Origin: Candidatus Parcubacteria bacterium
Lineage (GTDB): Bacteria; Patescibacteriota; Patescibacteriia; UBA1558; GWA2-36-10
NCBI GenBank assembly: GCA_023246135.1
Contig: JAHFJB010000024.1
Coordinates: 1 to 6,418, forward strand
Direction: 5' to 3'
DNA: 6,418 bases
Under the pieces are notes generated by a model. That model searched no databases, had not been told where the DNA came from, and was given only the letters and a program-made list of their open reading frames with translations. A program made the translations under genes and the position numbers. This document shows positions 1-6,308 of this stretch, one piece after another; the stretch's first letter is position 1, and the number at the start of each line of letters is the position of its first letter.

Positions 1-90
1 ATTATCAAGAGCCGCAAAGGTCTGATTTTTTTCCCAATAACCCTGCCATTTAATTTCTAACTCTTTAACAAAGTTCCCTTTATAATCCAT
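1..90 (-). CDS. leuS: Leucyl-tRNA synthetase, N-terminal fragment (runs off left edge)
   Basis: Reading leftward from an ATG at 90, exactly 30 codons remain open to the window edge, beginning MDYKGNFVKELEIKWQ. The stretch WQGYWEKNQTF matches the usual first helix of class I leucine-type synthetases (pattern KKWQ-x-YW-E-N-x-TF), which precedes the Rossmann-fold HIGH motif lying outside the window. If correct, the enzyme charges tRNA-Leu with leucine in the cytoplasm. Valyl and isoleucyl enzymes have a related N-terminus (x-FW-E-x), so the exact amino acid is inferred from the WQ-x-YWE form, not proven. No Shine-Dalgarno sequence precedes the ATG. The gene is divergent from the M23 peptidase gene and has a plausible promoter at 114-142. 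Confidence 0.72.
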   Translation of the reverse strand, partial: MDYKGNFVKELEIKWQGYWEKNQTFAALDN

Positions 91-113
91 AAATTTTCTA
101 CATATATAGGCAA

Positions 114-142
114 ATTTTAACATCAGTGGCCCAAAAAATCAA
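114..142 (-). promoter_or_regulatory. Putative promoter for leuS fragment
   Basis: On the minus strand a -35-like TTGATT (137-142) is followed after 17 bp by a -10-like TAAAAT (114-119). This would start transcription near 107, giving a leader of about 17 nt before the ATG at 90. A TATATAT run nearer the gene (about 102-108) is an alternative -10. AT-rich background makes chance matches likely, so confidence is modest. Confidence 0.35.
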
Positions 143-154
143 ATAAAAGACGCC

Positions 155-195
155 TTGACTGTTATTTTTTGTCCTGTTATGGTATTATTTATAAT
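155..195 (+). promoter_or_regulatory. Putative promoter(s) for the LysM/M23 peptidase gene
   Basis: TTGACT at 155-160 and TATGGT at 178-183 are separated by 17 bp, and the -10 carries an upstream TG (175-176), an extended -10 form. A perfect TATAAT follows at 190-195 but lacks a good -35 at normal spacing. Either would start transcription around 190-202. That gives a leader of about 35-50 nt if translation starts near 238, but about 140-150 nt if it starts at the ATG at 340. Confidence 0.45.
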
Positions 196-216
196 ACGAA
201 AAAAATTAAAACTTAA

Positions 217-339
217 ACTAAACATATTAGTCTTTTTATTAAGAAAATCCTAAATAAACTAGCCCTTCGCTTAGCTGACGCTTTTGTATGGCTACACAAG
301 AAACAAGGCCGAGTTTGGCGATGGTTTGGCCTGGGACTC
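217..339 (+). other. Probable missed N-terminal extension of the M23 peptidase gene (non-ATG start)
   Basis: The frame of the peptidase gene stays open upstream of its ATG back to a TAA at 214-216. From 238 it encodes IKKILNKLALRLADAFVW and then LHKKQGRVWRWFGLGL, leading directly into MTIGKFTVLPIVLL. The stretch is basic and Trp-rich, reads like a real cytoplasmic tail preceding a membrane helix, and uses the same codons (CTA, GCC, GGC, AAA) as the gene. No ATG, GTG or TTG occurs in frame here. The best candidate start is ATT at 238, which is also where the charged sequence begins; ATT at 226 is a second option. An ATT start would lengthen the protein from 419 to 453 residues. A base error turning ATG into ATT would look the same. 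Confidence 0.5.
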
Positions 340-1599
340 ATGACTATTGGTAAATTTACTGTTTTGCCAATAGTTCTATTAATTTATAAAAGTTTCCTAC
401 TTTTTAAAATAAAAGCAAAAAATATAGATTTCCAAAAATTAAATTACCTAAATTTTATAAAAAAATATTTACCTGGCGGTATTATTGTTATCATTATAAT
501 AGCCGTTACCACCAATAATATTTTTGCCCAAACCTATAGTTCTGACGAATATGCTAACCGAACACTTTTAGTATCGCTCCTGCCGCCAAATGAAGAAACT
601 ACTTTTGTATCACTAATTGAAGAATCAGGCCCAGCTACTAATAGCGACAAAGTAACAAGCTACTTGGAAGATCAAGGCAACTTGCAGGAATTAGTTATAG
701 ACACTCCTTTTAAAGAAGAAACAACCCAAACCATTGGAACGTCGCCTGATGAAACTAGCCTAGTGATGATTACTCCTGAAGAAGGCAGTGGTGAAACTAG
801 CGGTGGCCCAACTGGACGCACTGAATCCGTTACCTACACTGTAGGGAGTGGCGACGTCTTGGGTGCCATTGCTGAAAAATTTAACATAAGTGTTAATACT
901 ATCTTGTGGGCTAATGGCCTTACTTGGAACAGCACTATCAAGCCAGGTCAAAAGCTAGTAATCTTACCAAGCTCTGGCATAAACTATGAAATCAAAAAAG
1001 GTGACACTGTGTCCTCTATCGCCAAAAAATACCAATCTGATTCTGACAAAATAATTAATGCCAACAAACTAGCCAACGCTTCTGATATTAGTGTTGGCGA
1101 CTTGCTATTCATACCTAACGGCGTCAAACCAACTCAGGTTGTATCTTCTTATCAGCCCAAAACTCAGGCGAAAACACCGAGCACTCCTCAAGCAACTTAT
1201 GGCGACGAAGATGTGCCTGATGCCAGCGATATTGATACTGGCACCAAATTATTATGGCCCGTTTTAAGTCACCGTATTACCCAATATTATAGCTGGAGGC
1301 ATTATGCCATTGATATTGGCGATAAAATCGGCAATCCTATCTATGCCGCTGAAGATGGCAAGATTGAACGCGCTGGTTGGAATAATGGCTACGGCAATAA
1401 TGTCGTTATTAATCACGGCAACGGTATCAAGACACTTTATGGTCATTCTAGTAAACTTTTGGTGCATGCTGGCGACACTGTTTCCCGAGGCCAAGTAATT
1501 GCCTTGATTGGATCAACTGGCTGGTCAACTGGCCCACACTTGCACCTAGAGGTTATAGTTAACGGCTCCAAAAAAAATCCTCTCAACTATATAAAATAA
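340..1599 (+). CDS. Membrane-anchored LysM-LysM-M23 family metallopeptidase (murein hydrolase)
   Basis: A 419-residue envelope protein, counted from the ATG at 340. Hydrophobic segments lie at about residues 4-22 and 47-63, the second ending in IFAQ, so the rest is probably extracytoplasmic. An acidic, Thr/Ser/Gly-rich linker (about 65-163) precedes two LysM peptidoglycan-binding domains (about 165-209 and 215-259; the second contains KKGDTVSSIAKKY). A short linker leads to a C-terminal LytM/M23 domain (about 305-417). Its zinc and catalytic residues are intact: H321-x3-D325, YGH at 369, and HLH at 400-402. Members of this family cleave peptide cross-links in peptidoglycan, using zinc; an intact active site argues against the degenerate EnvC/NlpD activator type. 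The annotated ATG is probably not the true start (see 217-339), since no ribosome-binding site precedes it at proper spacing. It faces the antiporter gene, sharing a terminator. Confidence 0.93.
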   Translation: MTIGKFTVLPIVLLIYKSFLLFKIKAKNIDFQKLNYLNFIKKYLPGGIIVIIIIAVTTNNIFAQTYSSDEYANRTLLVSLLPPNEETTFVSLIEESGPATNSDKVTSYLEDQGNLQELVIDTPFKEETTQTIGTSPDETSLVMITPEEGSGETSGGPTGRTESVTYTVGSGDVLGAIAEKFNISVNTILWANGLTWNSTIKPGQKLVILPSSGINYEIKKGDTVSSIAKKYQSDSDKIINANKLANASDISVGDLLFIPNGVKPTQVVSSYQPKTQAKTPSTPQATYGDEDVPDASDIDTGTKLLWPVLSHRITQYYSWRHYAIDIGDKIGNPIYAAEDGKIERAGWNNGYGNNVVINHGNGIKTLYGHSSKLLVHAGDTVSRGQVIALIGSTGWSTGPHLHLEVIVNGSKKNPLNYIK

Positions 1600-1606
1600 A
1601 ACCATC

Positions 1607-1638
1607 AAAAAACACCCTGCCTAGGCAGGGTGTTTTTT
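1607..1638. terminator. Bidirectional rho-independent terminator between convergent genes
   Basis: The arms AACACCCTGC (1611-1620) and GCAGGGTGTT (1625-1634) pair perfectly around CTAG. Flanking A4 (1607-1610) and T4 (1635-1638) runs extend the symmetry to 32 bp. The sequence reads the same on both strands, so it can end transcripts of the M23 gene (stop at 1599) and of the antiporter gene (stop at 1643). It lies immediately after both stops. Confidence 0.92.
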
Positions 1639-1642
1639 AAAT

Positions 1643-2947
1643 TTAACTTTTTACACTTTCTATTTGGGCTTGTCTCATTACTTCCTTCTCAAAAACTATT
1701 GCCCCCACAACTGTCACTAATATTACCGCCAAGAGTGCAGCTGCGGCCATGGTCCCATCTAACGCATTATTAGCCAAGGCTACCGCTACAAACACCAAAC
1801 CAACCTCACCGCGAATAGTCATAGCCAAGCCAACTAACTTGCCATCATTTTTATTTTTAAGCAAATAACGAGTCACATATTTGCCTAAGAAGCCTACCAT
1901 CATAAATAAAACTGCCCAAAACCAAACTTTTAATTCTATCAAGGCGGCTCTGGGTAACATAGTGCCTATGCTCACCAAAAAACCACCGACAAAAATATGC
2001 ATATAACCCTCTATCTTGTGCCAAGCATTATGTTTAATTTCATCATCTACTTTAGATAAGACCACCCCCATACCAAAAGCTCCCAAGACTGGCTCCAAGC
2101 CAATAACCGCCGCTAGTGCTCCGCCTAAGATTAACATGCTGAAAAAAAATCTAGTAAATATACCTGTACTATTATGAGCGTAACGATTATTTAAATAAGT
2201 GGCAATTTTGTGAGCTATGCCCCAATTCCAAAGTGCATAAGTAGCTATCATAAAAACTACCACCCCAATAGCCAGCATGACAAATGGATTTAGACCACCG
2301 CTAACCTCTTCTGTGGCTGACAACTTAGCTAAAATTGTCAAAATAATAACACCTAAAACATCGTCAATTACAGCTGCACCAACTATTTTATTACCAATAT
2401 CCGTTTCCAATTTACCAGCACGCTTCAAAGCTTCAACTGATAAACCAACGGAAGTGGCTGTAAAAACACCGCCCAAAAATATAGCTGGCACCCAAGGTAA
2501 ATTGATCAAATAATGCCCTAACAAAGCAAAAGAAATGAGTGGTACCAAGACTCCCACAAAAGCTATAAGGGTAGCAATCCAAACATTTTTCTTTAAGAGC
2601 TCCATATCAAAATGCAAACCAGCTTCAAATAGAATAAAGAGCACTCCAGCTAGACGAGCCAGCTCTACGCCATGAGCATAGGGATCAACCACCCCCAAGA
2701 CAGCTGGACCAGCTATAATACCCATAATTATTTTCCCAGCCATAGGCGCAATCTTAAGAGACTTGGCCAGTCGGCCACCTAAACTAGCAAATAAAGACAA
2801 AAAGGCAATATCAATGAGCATGGGCATATAATTGCTCACCTCATGACTATGAGAAGCTACCAACTTGCCCCGTGTAAAAAATAAAACCCCTGTAACCACA
2901 GCGATTTCAACAATAAATAATAATAAACTTTTCAATTTCCCACCCAT
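1643..2947 (-). CDS. CPA2-family Na+(K+)/H+ antiporter, membrane domain only
   Basis: A 434-residue polytopic membrane protein made of about a dozen hydrophobic segments. It exchanges a monovalent cation for protons across the cytoplasmic membrane and would serve pH and ion homeostasis. Family signatures seen in order are LFEAGLHFD (106-114), FTATSVGLSVEAL (162-174), the ion-binding AAVIDDVLG with D195 and D196 (191-199), GAFGMGVVLS (289-298), and TIRGEVGLVF (377-386) with R379 and E381. The paired Asp-Asp suggests an electrogenic Na+/H+ type like NapA, but the cation cannot be decided from sequence alone. Length fits the transporter core only; the RCK/TrkA-N regulatory domain of KefB/KefC is absent, since the protein ends about 15 residues after the last helix. 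The ATG at 2947 follows an A/T-rich leader of about 35 nt with no clear Shine-Dalgarno. It is probably transcribed alone, being bounded by terminators on both sides. Confidence 0.93.
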   Translation of the reverse strand: MGGKLKSLLLFIVEIAVVTGVLFFTRGKLVASHSHEVSNYMPMLIDIAFLSLFASLGGRLAKSLKIAPMAGKIIMGIIAGPAVLGVVDPYAHGVELARLAGVLFILFEAGLHFDMELLKKNVWIATLIAFVGVLVPLISFALLGHYLINLPWVPAIFLGGVFTATSVGLSVEALKRAGKLETDIGNKIVGAAVIDDVLGVIILTILAKLSATEEVSGGLNPFVMLAIGVVVFMIATYALWNWGIAHKIATYLNNRYAHNSTGIFTRFFFSMLILGGALAAVIGLEPVLGAFGMGVVLSKVDDEIKHNAWHKIEGYMHIFVGGFLVSIGTMLPRAALIELKVWFWAVLFMMVGFLGKYVTRYLLKNKNDGKLVGLAMTIRGEVGLVFVAVALANNALDGTMAAAALLAVILVTVVGAIVFEKEVMRQAQIESVKS

Positions 2948-2988
2948 AAATTTACTTATTAACGTTTAACTTGAAAAAAGATGGGAAA

Positions 2989-3017
2989 ATGATAACACAA
3001 AAATAAAAATTTTTCAA
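2989..3017 (-). promoter_or_regulatory. Strong sigma-70-type promoter for the antiporter gene
   Basis: On the minus strand TTGAAA (3012-3017) and TATCAT (2989-2994) are separated by exactly 17 bp, and the -10 is preceded by TG (TGTTATCAT), an extended -10. Transcription would begin near 2982, about 35 nt before the ATG at 2947. The -35 begins about 20 bp beyond the upstream gene's terminator, which supports independent expression. Confidence 0.65.
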
Positions 3018-3030
3018 GACTGCTTTTTTT

Positions 3031-3075
3031 ATTATAAAACCCCTGTCTCTCTAATTACCTAAGAGGTAGGGGTTT
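3031..3075 (-). terminator. Rho-independent-type terminator after the Ca-loop membrane protein gene
   Basis: The arms AAACCCCT (3037-3044) and AGGGGTTT (3068-3075) are perfectly complementary. An inner CTCT/AGAG pairing can extend the stem. On the minus strand the hairpin is followed by a short T4 run and AT-rich sequence (TTTTATAAT). It lies about 30 nt after the TAG stop at 3104 and before the antiporter promoter. The U-tract is short, so termination may be incomplete. Confidence 0.6.
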
Positions 3076-3103
3076 AAAAAATATTATAACAACTACAATA
3101 AAA

Positions 3104-4162
3104 CTAATTACCAATATTTGATGGCGTACTAGAATTCATAGTACCAAGTCCATCTTCACATTGGCTCTGATAAGTATAATAAGGTGAAAAACCGGCTGTT
3201 TTACAAAAATTACTATCAGTTGATCTACTAGCTGCCATAAGCAAACAAGTATCCTTAAAAGGGGCCTCCATAGAACTGCAAATAGACAGAACTTTACTAA
3301 AATCCACTGTCTCTAACTCTAACAAATTCTCAACTTGAGACATTTTGTCTTTTATTTGATTAACAAAAACATCATTGGGTTCATGGCCAGTCAATACCTC
3401 TGTCAAATCTGAATAAGTGTCTCCGTCAGTATCAACCTTAGCATCGCTAGTGTGATAAATAGACTCTAAAAATAAATTCAAGCCATCTTTATCAGCATCA
3501 GTCTTAAGCATGGACAGGGCAAAATCATAGGCTTCTTGAGAAAATAAACCACAACGATTATCCATATAGGTTCTATCCTCGCCATTTAAGCCAACGCTAG
3601 AGGTAGCAACAGCATATTGATCGCGCAACTTGCCAGCTGGAAAATACTGATTAGCTTCTGGATGTGTGGCTGTGTAACAGATCAAAAGAGCCGGCCAAGT
3701 GGCTGTCTGCTTATAATCTGAAAATAGTTCTCCGATTGTAGCTAACCCATCTTCTGTTCCTTCAATAGTGCTAGTAGGAGTGCTGGTACTAATGACAACG
3801 TCTGCCTCAGTAGAACTGGCAAAGGTATCACTTAAATCAAAATTTACATTACCAACATTGATGCCGGCCAAGGGCAACAAAGCTGCTTTTATCTTATCCT
3901 GATTACCTTGCCAATACCAAAAAGCAAACCCACCCACGCTTGCAACTAATACAAAAGCTATCAAAATAGCTACCAGCTTACTACGTGATGAACGCCTAGG
4001 ACGAGTAGTGGCGCTAGCACTAAGATTGGCCAATTGATTAGCGGTTGGCCGATTAGCAGAAAAACTAATTGGTGTTGCCGGCGCTGCATTATTCAAAGGA
4101 GCATTGGCAATCGGCCTAGAGGGCGATTGACTGTCCATCTGATTTTTTACATCTTCAAACAT
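3104..4162 (-). CDS. Single-pass membrane protein with two EF-hand/thrombospondin-type Ca loops and Cys-rich C-terminus, function unknown
   Basis: A 352-residue protein with no assigned function. Residues 1-60 are a low-complexity tail rich in Pro, Ala, Asn and Ser, ending in basic TRPRRSSRSK. A single transmembrane helix follows (about 63-84), so positive-inside topology puts the remaining 268 residues outside. A Ser/Thr-rich linker (about 112-135) precedes the extracellular domain. Two 12-residue acidic loops, DADKDGLNLFLE (222-233) and DTDGDTYSDLTE (244-255), have the D-x-D-x-DG spacing of calcium loops in EF-hands, dockerins and thrombospondin type 3 repeats. Six cysteines (162, 204, 295, 306, 320, 335) are all on the exported side, and the last four form a C-x10-C-x13-C-x14-C cluster suited to disulfides. 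The start MFEDV at 4162 fits the reading frame but has no Shine-Dalgarno. The domain set suggests a surface or adhesion-like role, which is inference. The gene is divergent from the phosphatase gene. Confidence 0.85.
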   Translation of the reverse strand: MFEDVKNQMDSQSPSRPIANAPLNNAAPATPISFSANRPTANQLANLSASATTRPRRSSRSKLVAILIAFVLVASVGGFAFWYWQGNQDKIKAALLPLAGINVGNVNFDLSDTFASSTEADVVISTSTPTSTIEGTEDGLATIGELFSDYKQTATWPALLICYTATHPEANQYFPAGKLRDQYAVATSSVGLNGEDRTYMDNRCGLFSQEAYDFALSMLKTDADKDGLNLFLESIYHTSDAKVDTDGDTYSDLTEVLTGHEPNDVFVNQIKDKMSQVENLLELETVDFSKVLSICSSMEAPFKDTCLLMAASRSTDSNFCKTAGFSPYYTYQSQCEDGLGTMNSSTPSNIGN

Positions 4163-4189
4163 AGATCAACATTAAACTTTATAAATAAT

Positions 4190-4211
4190 ATTATATGGCT
4201 TTATTATAGCA
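4190..4211 (-). promoter_or_regulatory. Putative extended -10 promoter for the Ca-loop membrane protein gene
   Basis: On the minus strand TGCTATAAT (4203-4211) is an extended -10 with a perfect TATAAT. A second perfect TATAAT lies at 4190-4195, nearer the ATG at 4162. Neither has a convincing -35 at 16-18 bp, so the choice between them is open; the first would give a leader of about 34 nt, similar to the antiporter gene. Confidence 0.45.
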
Positions 4212-4232
4212 TTTTTTTAAAAAATATACACA

Positions 4233-4261
4233 TTGATTTTTTCATGAAATAACAGTAAACT
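4233..4261 (+). promoter_or_regulatory. Putative promoter giving a leaderless or near-leaderless phosphatase transcript
   Basis: TTGATT (4233-4238) and TAAACT (4256-4261) are spaced by 17 bp, which would place the transcription start at about 4268-4271, at or next to the ATG at 4271. The better -10 hexamer TATAAT (4263-4268) is too close, as it would start transcription inside the coding region. No Shine-Dalgarno is present. Confidence 0.35.
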
Positions 4262-4270
4262 ATATAATAT

Positions 4271-4960
4271 ATGTTACCAAAACCATCACAAAAAACTCCT
4301 TATGCCAAGACCCGGCCAAAAATCAGCGGGCCTTATACTAGTATTTATCTTATTCGCCATTGCCACCCTGATTATACTAAACGAGTAAAATTGGGCGATG
4401 CTAAAATGCCACTATCGCCTATAGGCTTGAAACAGAGAAAATTGTTGCGCAAAAAATTGATCCAAATAAAACTAGACAAAATCTATGTCAGTGAATTGGT
4501 TAGATCTCAGGAAACAGCCCAAAACTATGCCAATAGCTATCACAAACGCATGTTTATAGATCCCAGACTCAATGAAGTTGACTGGTCAGAGTGGTACAAA
4601 CTTAAATACTTCAATATGTCCGAACAAGCTCGCGTCCACAAAATAAAAAGATACCGCACTTTGGACAATCGCTTAGAAAAACTCCAAAATCAAGCCCGTC
4701 GCCTATTGCACGATATTTATCTAGAAAACAAAGGCAAAAAAATAGGCTTGTTTTGTCACGGTAATCTAATCCGAGCCATGGTTACCAGTATACTTCACAC
4801 CGATGTCATCGGCTTTTTGTCTCTAGAAATTTACCAATCATCAGTGACAAAATTAGTCATTGATAAAAAAGGTTTTATCAAAATAAACTATATCAACAAT
4901 ATAGGCCACTTGCCACATCGACCAAACGAAGATCTATTTTTAGCGGCCTTGAATCAATAA
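4271..4960 (+). CDS. Histidine phosphatase family protein (phosphoglycerate mutase-like, PhoE/CobC type)
   Basis: A 229-residue cytoplasmic protein of the branch 1 histidine phosphatase superfamily, which transfers phosphate through a phospho-histidine intermediate. Family motifs are in order: IYLIRHCHPD (25-34), with catalytic R29 and H30; SELVRSQETAQ (74-84), with phosphate-binding R78; LNEVDWSEW (100-108), with the likely acid E102; and FCHGNLIRAMV (161-171), with H163. A final NNIGHL (209-214) matches the usual last strand and loop. All catalytic residues are present, so activity is expected, but the substrate (sugar phosphate, nucleotide or protein) cannot be told. The usual RHG is RHC here, and a basic 24-residue N-terminal extension (MLPKPSQKTP...) precedes the core. 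The ATG is fixed closely by an in-frame TAA at 4265-4267. It is transcribed alone, divergent from the membrane-protein gene. Confidence 0.9.
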   Translation: MLPKPSQKTPYAKTRPKISGPYTSIYLIRHCHPDYTKRVKLGDAKMPLSPIGLKQRKLLRKKLIQIKLDKIYVSELVRSQETAQNYANSYHKRMFIDPRLNEVDWSEWYKLKYFNMSEQARVHKIKRYRTLDNRLEKLQNQARRLLHDIYLENKGKKIGLFCHGNLIRAMVTSILHTDVIGFLSLEIYQSSVTKLVIDKKGFIKINYINNIGHLPHRPNEDLFLAALNQ

Positions 4961-4965
4961 TTATT

Positions 4966-4996
4966 CAAAAAACCCGAGCTAAACCCGGGTTTTTTT
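4966..4996. terminator. Rho-independent terminator, probably bidirectional
   Basis: An A6 run (4967-4972) leads into CCCG (4973-4976), pairing with CGGG (4986-4989), followed by T7 (4990-4996). The A and T runs extend the stem, and the loop is about 9 nt (AGCTAAACC). It sits just after the phosphatase stop (4960) and about 20 nt beyond the stop of the convergent coiled-coil gene (5019), so it can serve both. Confidence 0.85.
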
Positions 4997-5018
4997 GTAT
5001 TTGGTATCTATAACCAAC

Positions 5019-6245
5019 TTAATTTTTTAAACTAAATATGCTGTGCACCTCACCGATAAGATCATTTCCCTCTCTTATGGCCGAGACCCAATATTCCTTT
5101 ATTCTACCTCCTAAATCATCCCTTCTTACTTTAATACTTCCAAATTTTTGTTGAAAATCTTGCAGTCTCTCCATAAGATCGTCAGAAATATCACCTAACT
5201 TAGGACGAAAATTATTAGCCGTATATTCATCTATGCTATAAATACCGCCTGGATTATTTTTATACCTATAAAAATCAGAATGCTTATCACCAAATTTTCC
5301 AAGCTTTTCTTCAGCTTTAGCTATAATACCAGTCAAGGCATAATGTTTCTCATCTAATTGCGGCTTAATCATGTCTCGCTGCCTCCGAGCCCTGTCTTTA
5401 AAAACTTTAGCACCAGCTTTTTTATGATAATCTTTTGTCATATTTCTCACTTCTGCTAAAAAAGTAGTGCTTTGTATCTTGCTTCTTACCTTATCCAGTT
5501 CTGCTTTGTATTCTTCCTGCATATCTGCGAATTCCTGTTCAACGTCAGCTAATAGCTCTTCATATTCAGCCAATTGCATTTCATCTTTTTCCAGAGCCAC
5601 TAAAATTTTCCTTTCACTCTCGCGTTTTCCCAATTCTCCCTTTGTTTTACCCCTTAATCCTTCCTGATCTACTTCGGTCTTCGGATTATCCGTCTTGTGG
5701 GCAGCCGCTACTGTCTCCACTGCAAAATCCACACCTCCACCTTCAGTAGTTTTAGCCTGTTCATCAGCAAAATACTTGTGCTCTTTCTGCAAAGCAAAGA
5801 CCCCCTCCCATCTTGTCCTAGTTTCTGCTTTTGATTGCTCTATTTTTTGCTGCAAATTTGCTTCAGCAACTGCCAAAGCTTCGCGTATTTGCTCCAATAC
5901 AGCATCATCAATATAACCAGCTTCTAAGACCGCCAATCTTTGCTTAAGGCTATCTATACTTTGCTGATCAGCTTCAATGCTAGCTTTTTCTTGCTCATTT
6001 GCTTCTGTGACATTCTTTGTAGCCTCGTACTCAATCGTCTCATAAGCTCGCCTATATAGCGGACTGGCCGTGACTTCTTTATTTAAACGCTGGTTTCCTT
6101 CGACCATATCAGCCGCTTCCCTAACTAGTTCCTCCTCTTTTTGTATATTCTGAGTAGCCAAGGCCTCAGCTTCTGCCAGTAATCGCTCAGCTAGCTCTAA
6201 ATCTGACCTTTTTTCTCCTCCTTGTCCTTCTGCTAAATTTTTCAT
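5019..6245 (-). CDS. Coiled-coil, highly charged cytoplasmic protein of unknown function
   Basis: A 408-residue protein that I do not recognise. It has no signal peptide, no transmembrane segment and no cysteine. Residues about 15-58, 82-145 and 205-258 are rich in Glu, Lys, Gln, Ala and Leu with heptad-like spacing (for example ELAERLLAEAEALA and LAEYEELLADVEQEF), predicting long coiled coils. A Gly/Thr-rich hinge (about 165-205) separates the first two from the third. The C-terminal third (about 265-408) is more globular, with aromatic and basic residues (YHKKAGAKVFKDRARRQRD; FYRYKNNPGGIYSIDEY). The start at 6245 is bounded by an in-frame TAA shortly upstream and has no Shine-Dalgarno. A scaffold, cytoskeletal or effector-like role is possible, but nothing in the sequence decides it. 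It lies 63 nt after the stop of another minus-strand gene, so cotranscription is possible. Confidence 0.82.
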   Translation of the reverse strand: MKNLAEGQGGEKRSDLELAERLLAEAEALATQNIQKEEELVREAADMVEGNQRLNKEVTASPLYRRAYETIEYEATKNVTEANEQEKASIEADQQSIDSLKQRLAVLEAGYIDDAVLEQIREALAVAEANLQQKIEQSKAETRTRWEGVFALQKEHKYFADEQAKTTEGGGVDFAVETVAAAHKTDNPKTEVDQEGLRGKTKGELGKRESERKILVALEKDEMQLAEYEELLADVEQEFADMQEEYKAELDKVRSKIQSTTFLAEVRNMTKDYHKKAGAKVFKDRARRQRDMIKPQLDEKHYALTGIIAKAEEKLGKFGDKHSDFYRYKNNPGGIYSIDEYTANNFRPKLGDISDDLMERLQDFQQKFGSIKVRRDDLGGRIKEYWVSAIREGNDLIGEVHSIFSLKN

Positions 6246-6285
6246 AAAATCAATTTATCTTAATTTAAACCTATATTCTTCCCTT

Positions 6286-6294
6286 AATATAGCA
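6286..6294 (-). promoter_or_regulatory. Possible extended -10 element for the coiled-coil gene
   Basis: On the minus strand TGCTATATT (6286-6294) is an extended -10, about 40 nt before the ATG at 6245, giving a leader of roughly 34 nt like those of the other genes. The sequence 17 bp upstream (TGGTAA, 6309-6314) is a weak -35 and overlaps the stop codon of the upstream reading frame. Confidence 0.35.
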
Positions 6295-6308
6295 AACCTT
6301 ACGTCATC

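Noticed and set aside
91..216. Possible small RNA or riboswitch between the leuS fragment and the peptidase gene
   Set aside because: The region is AT-rich with promoter-like hexamers but no stable hairpin or known aptamer pattern was seen.
1264..1498. Short open frames on both strands within the M23 domain
   Set aside because: They overlap intact zinc-ligand coding sequence in other frames and show no domain of their own.
2277..2513. Plus-strand 78-codon frame inside the antiporter gene
   Set aside because: Antisense shadow over the conserved TATS/DD region; the antiporter frame explains the sequence.
4034..4252. Plus-strand open frame of 72 codons overlapping the 5' end of the Ca-loop membrane protein gene
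   Set aside because: Antisense to a well-supported gene for most of its length; the rest is translated AT-rich intergenic sequence without a recognisable domain or ribosome-binding site.
5467..5916. Two Ser/Ala-rich plus-strand frames inside the coiled-coil gene
   Set aside because: The Ser/Cys-rich composition is what results from reading Glu/Lys/Ala coiled-coil codons antisense.
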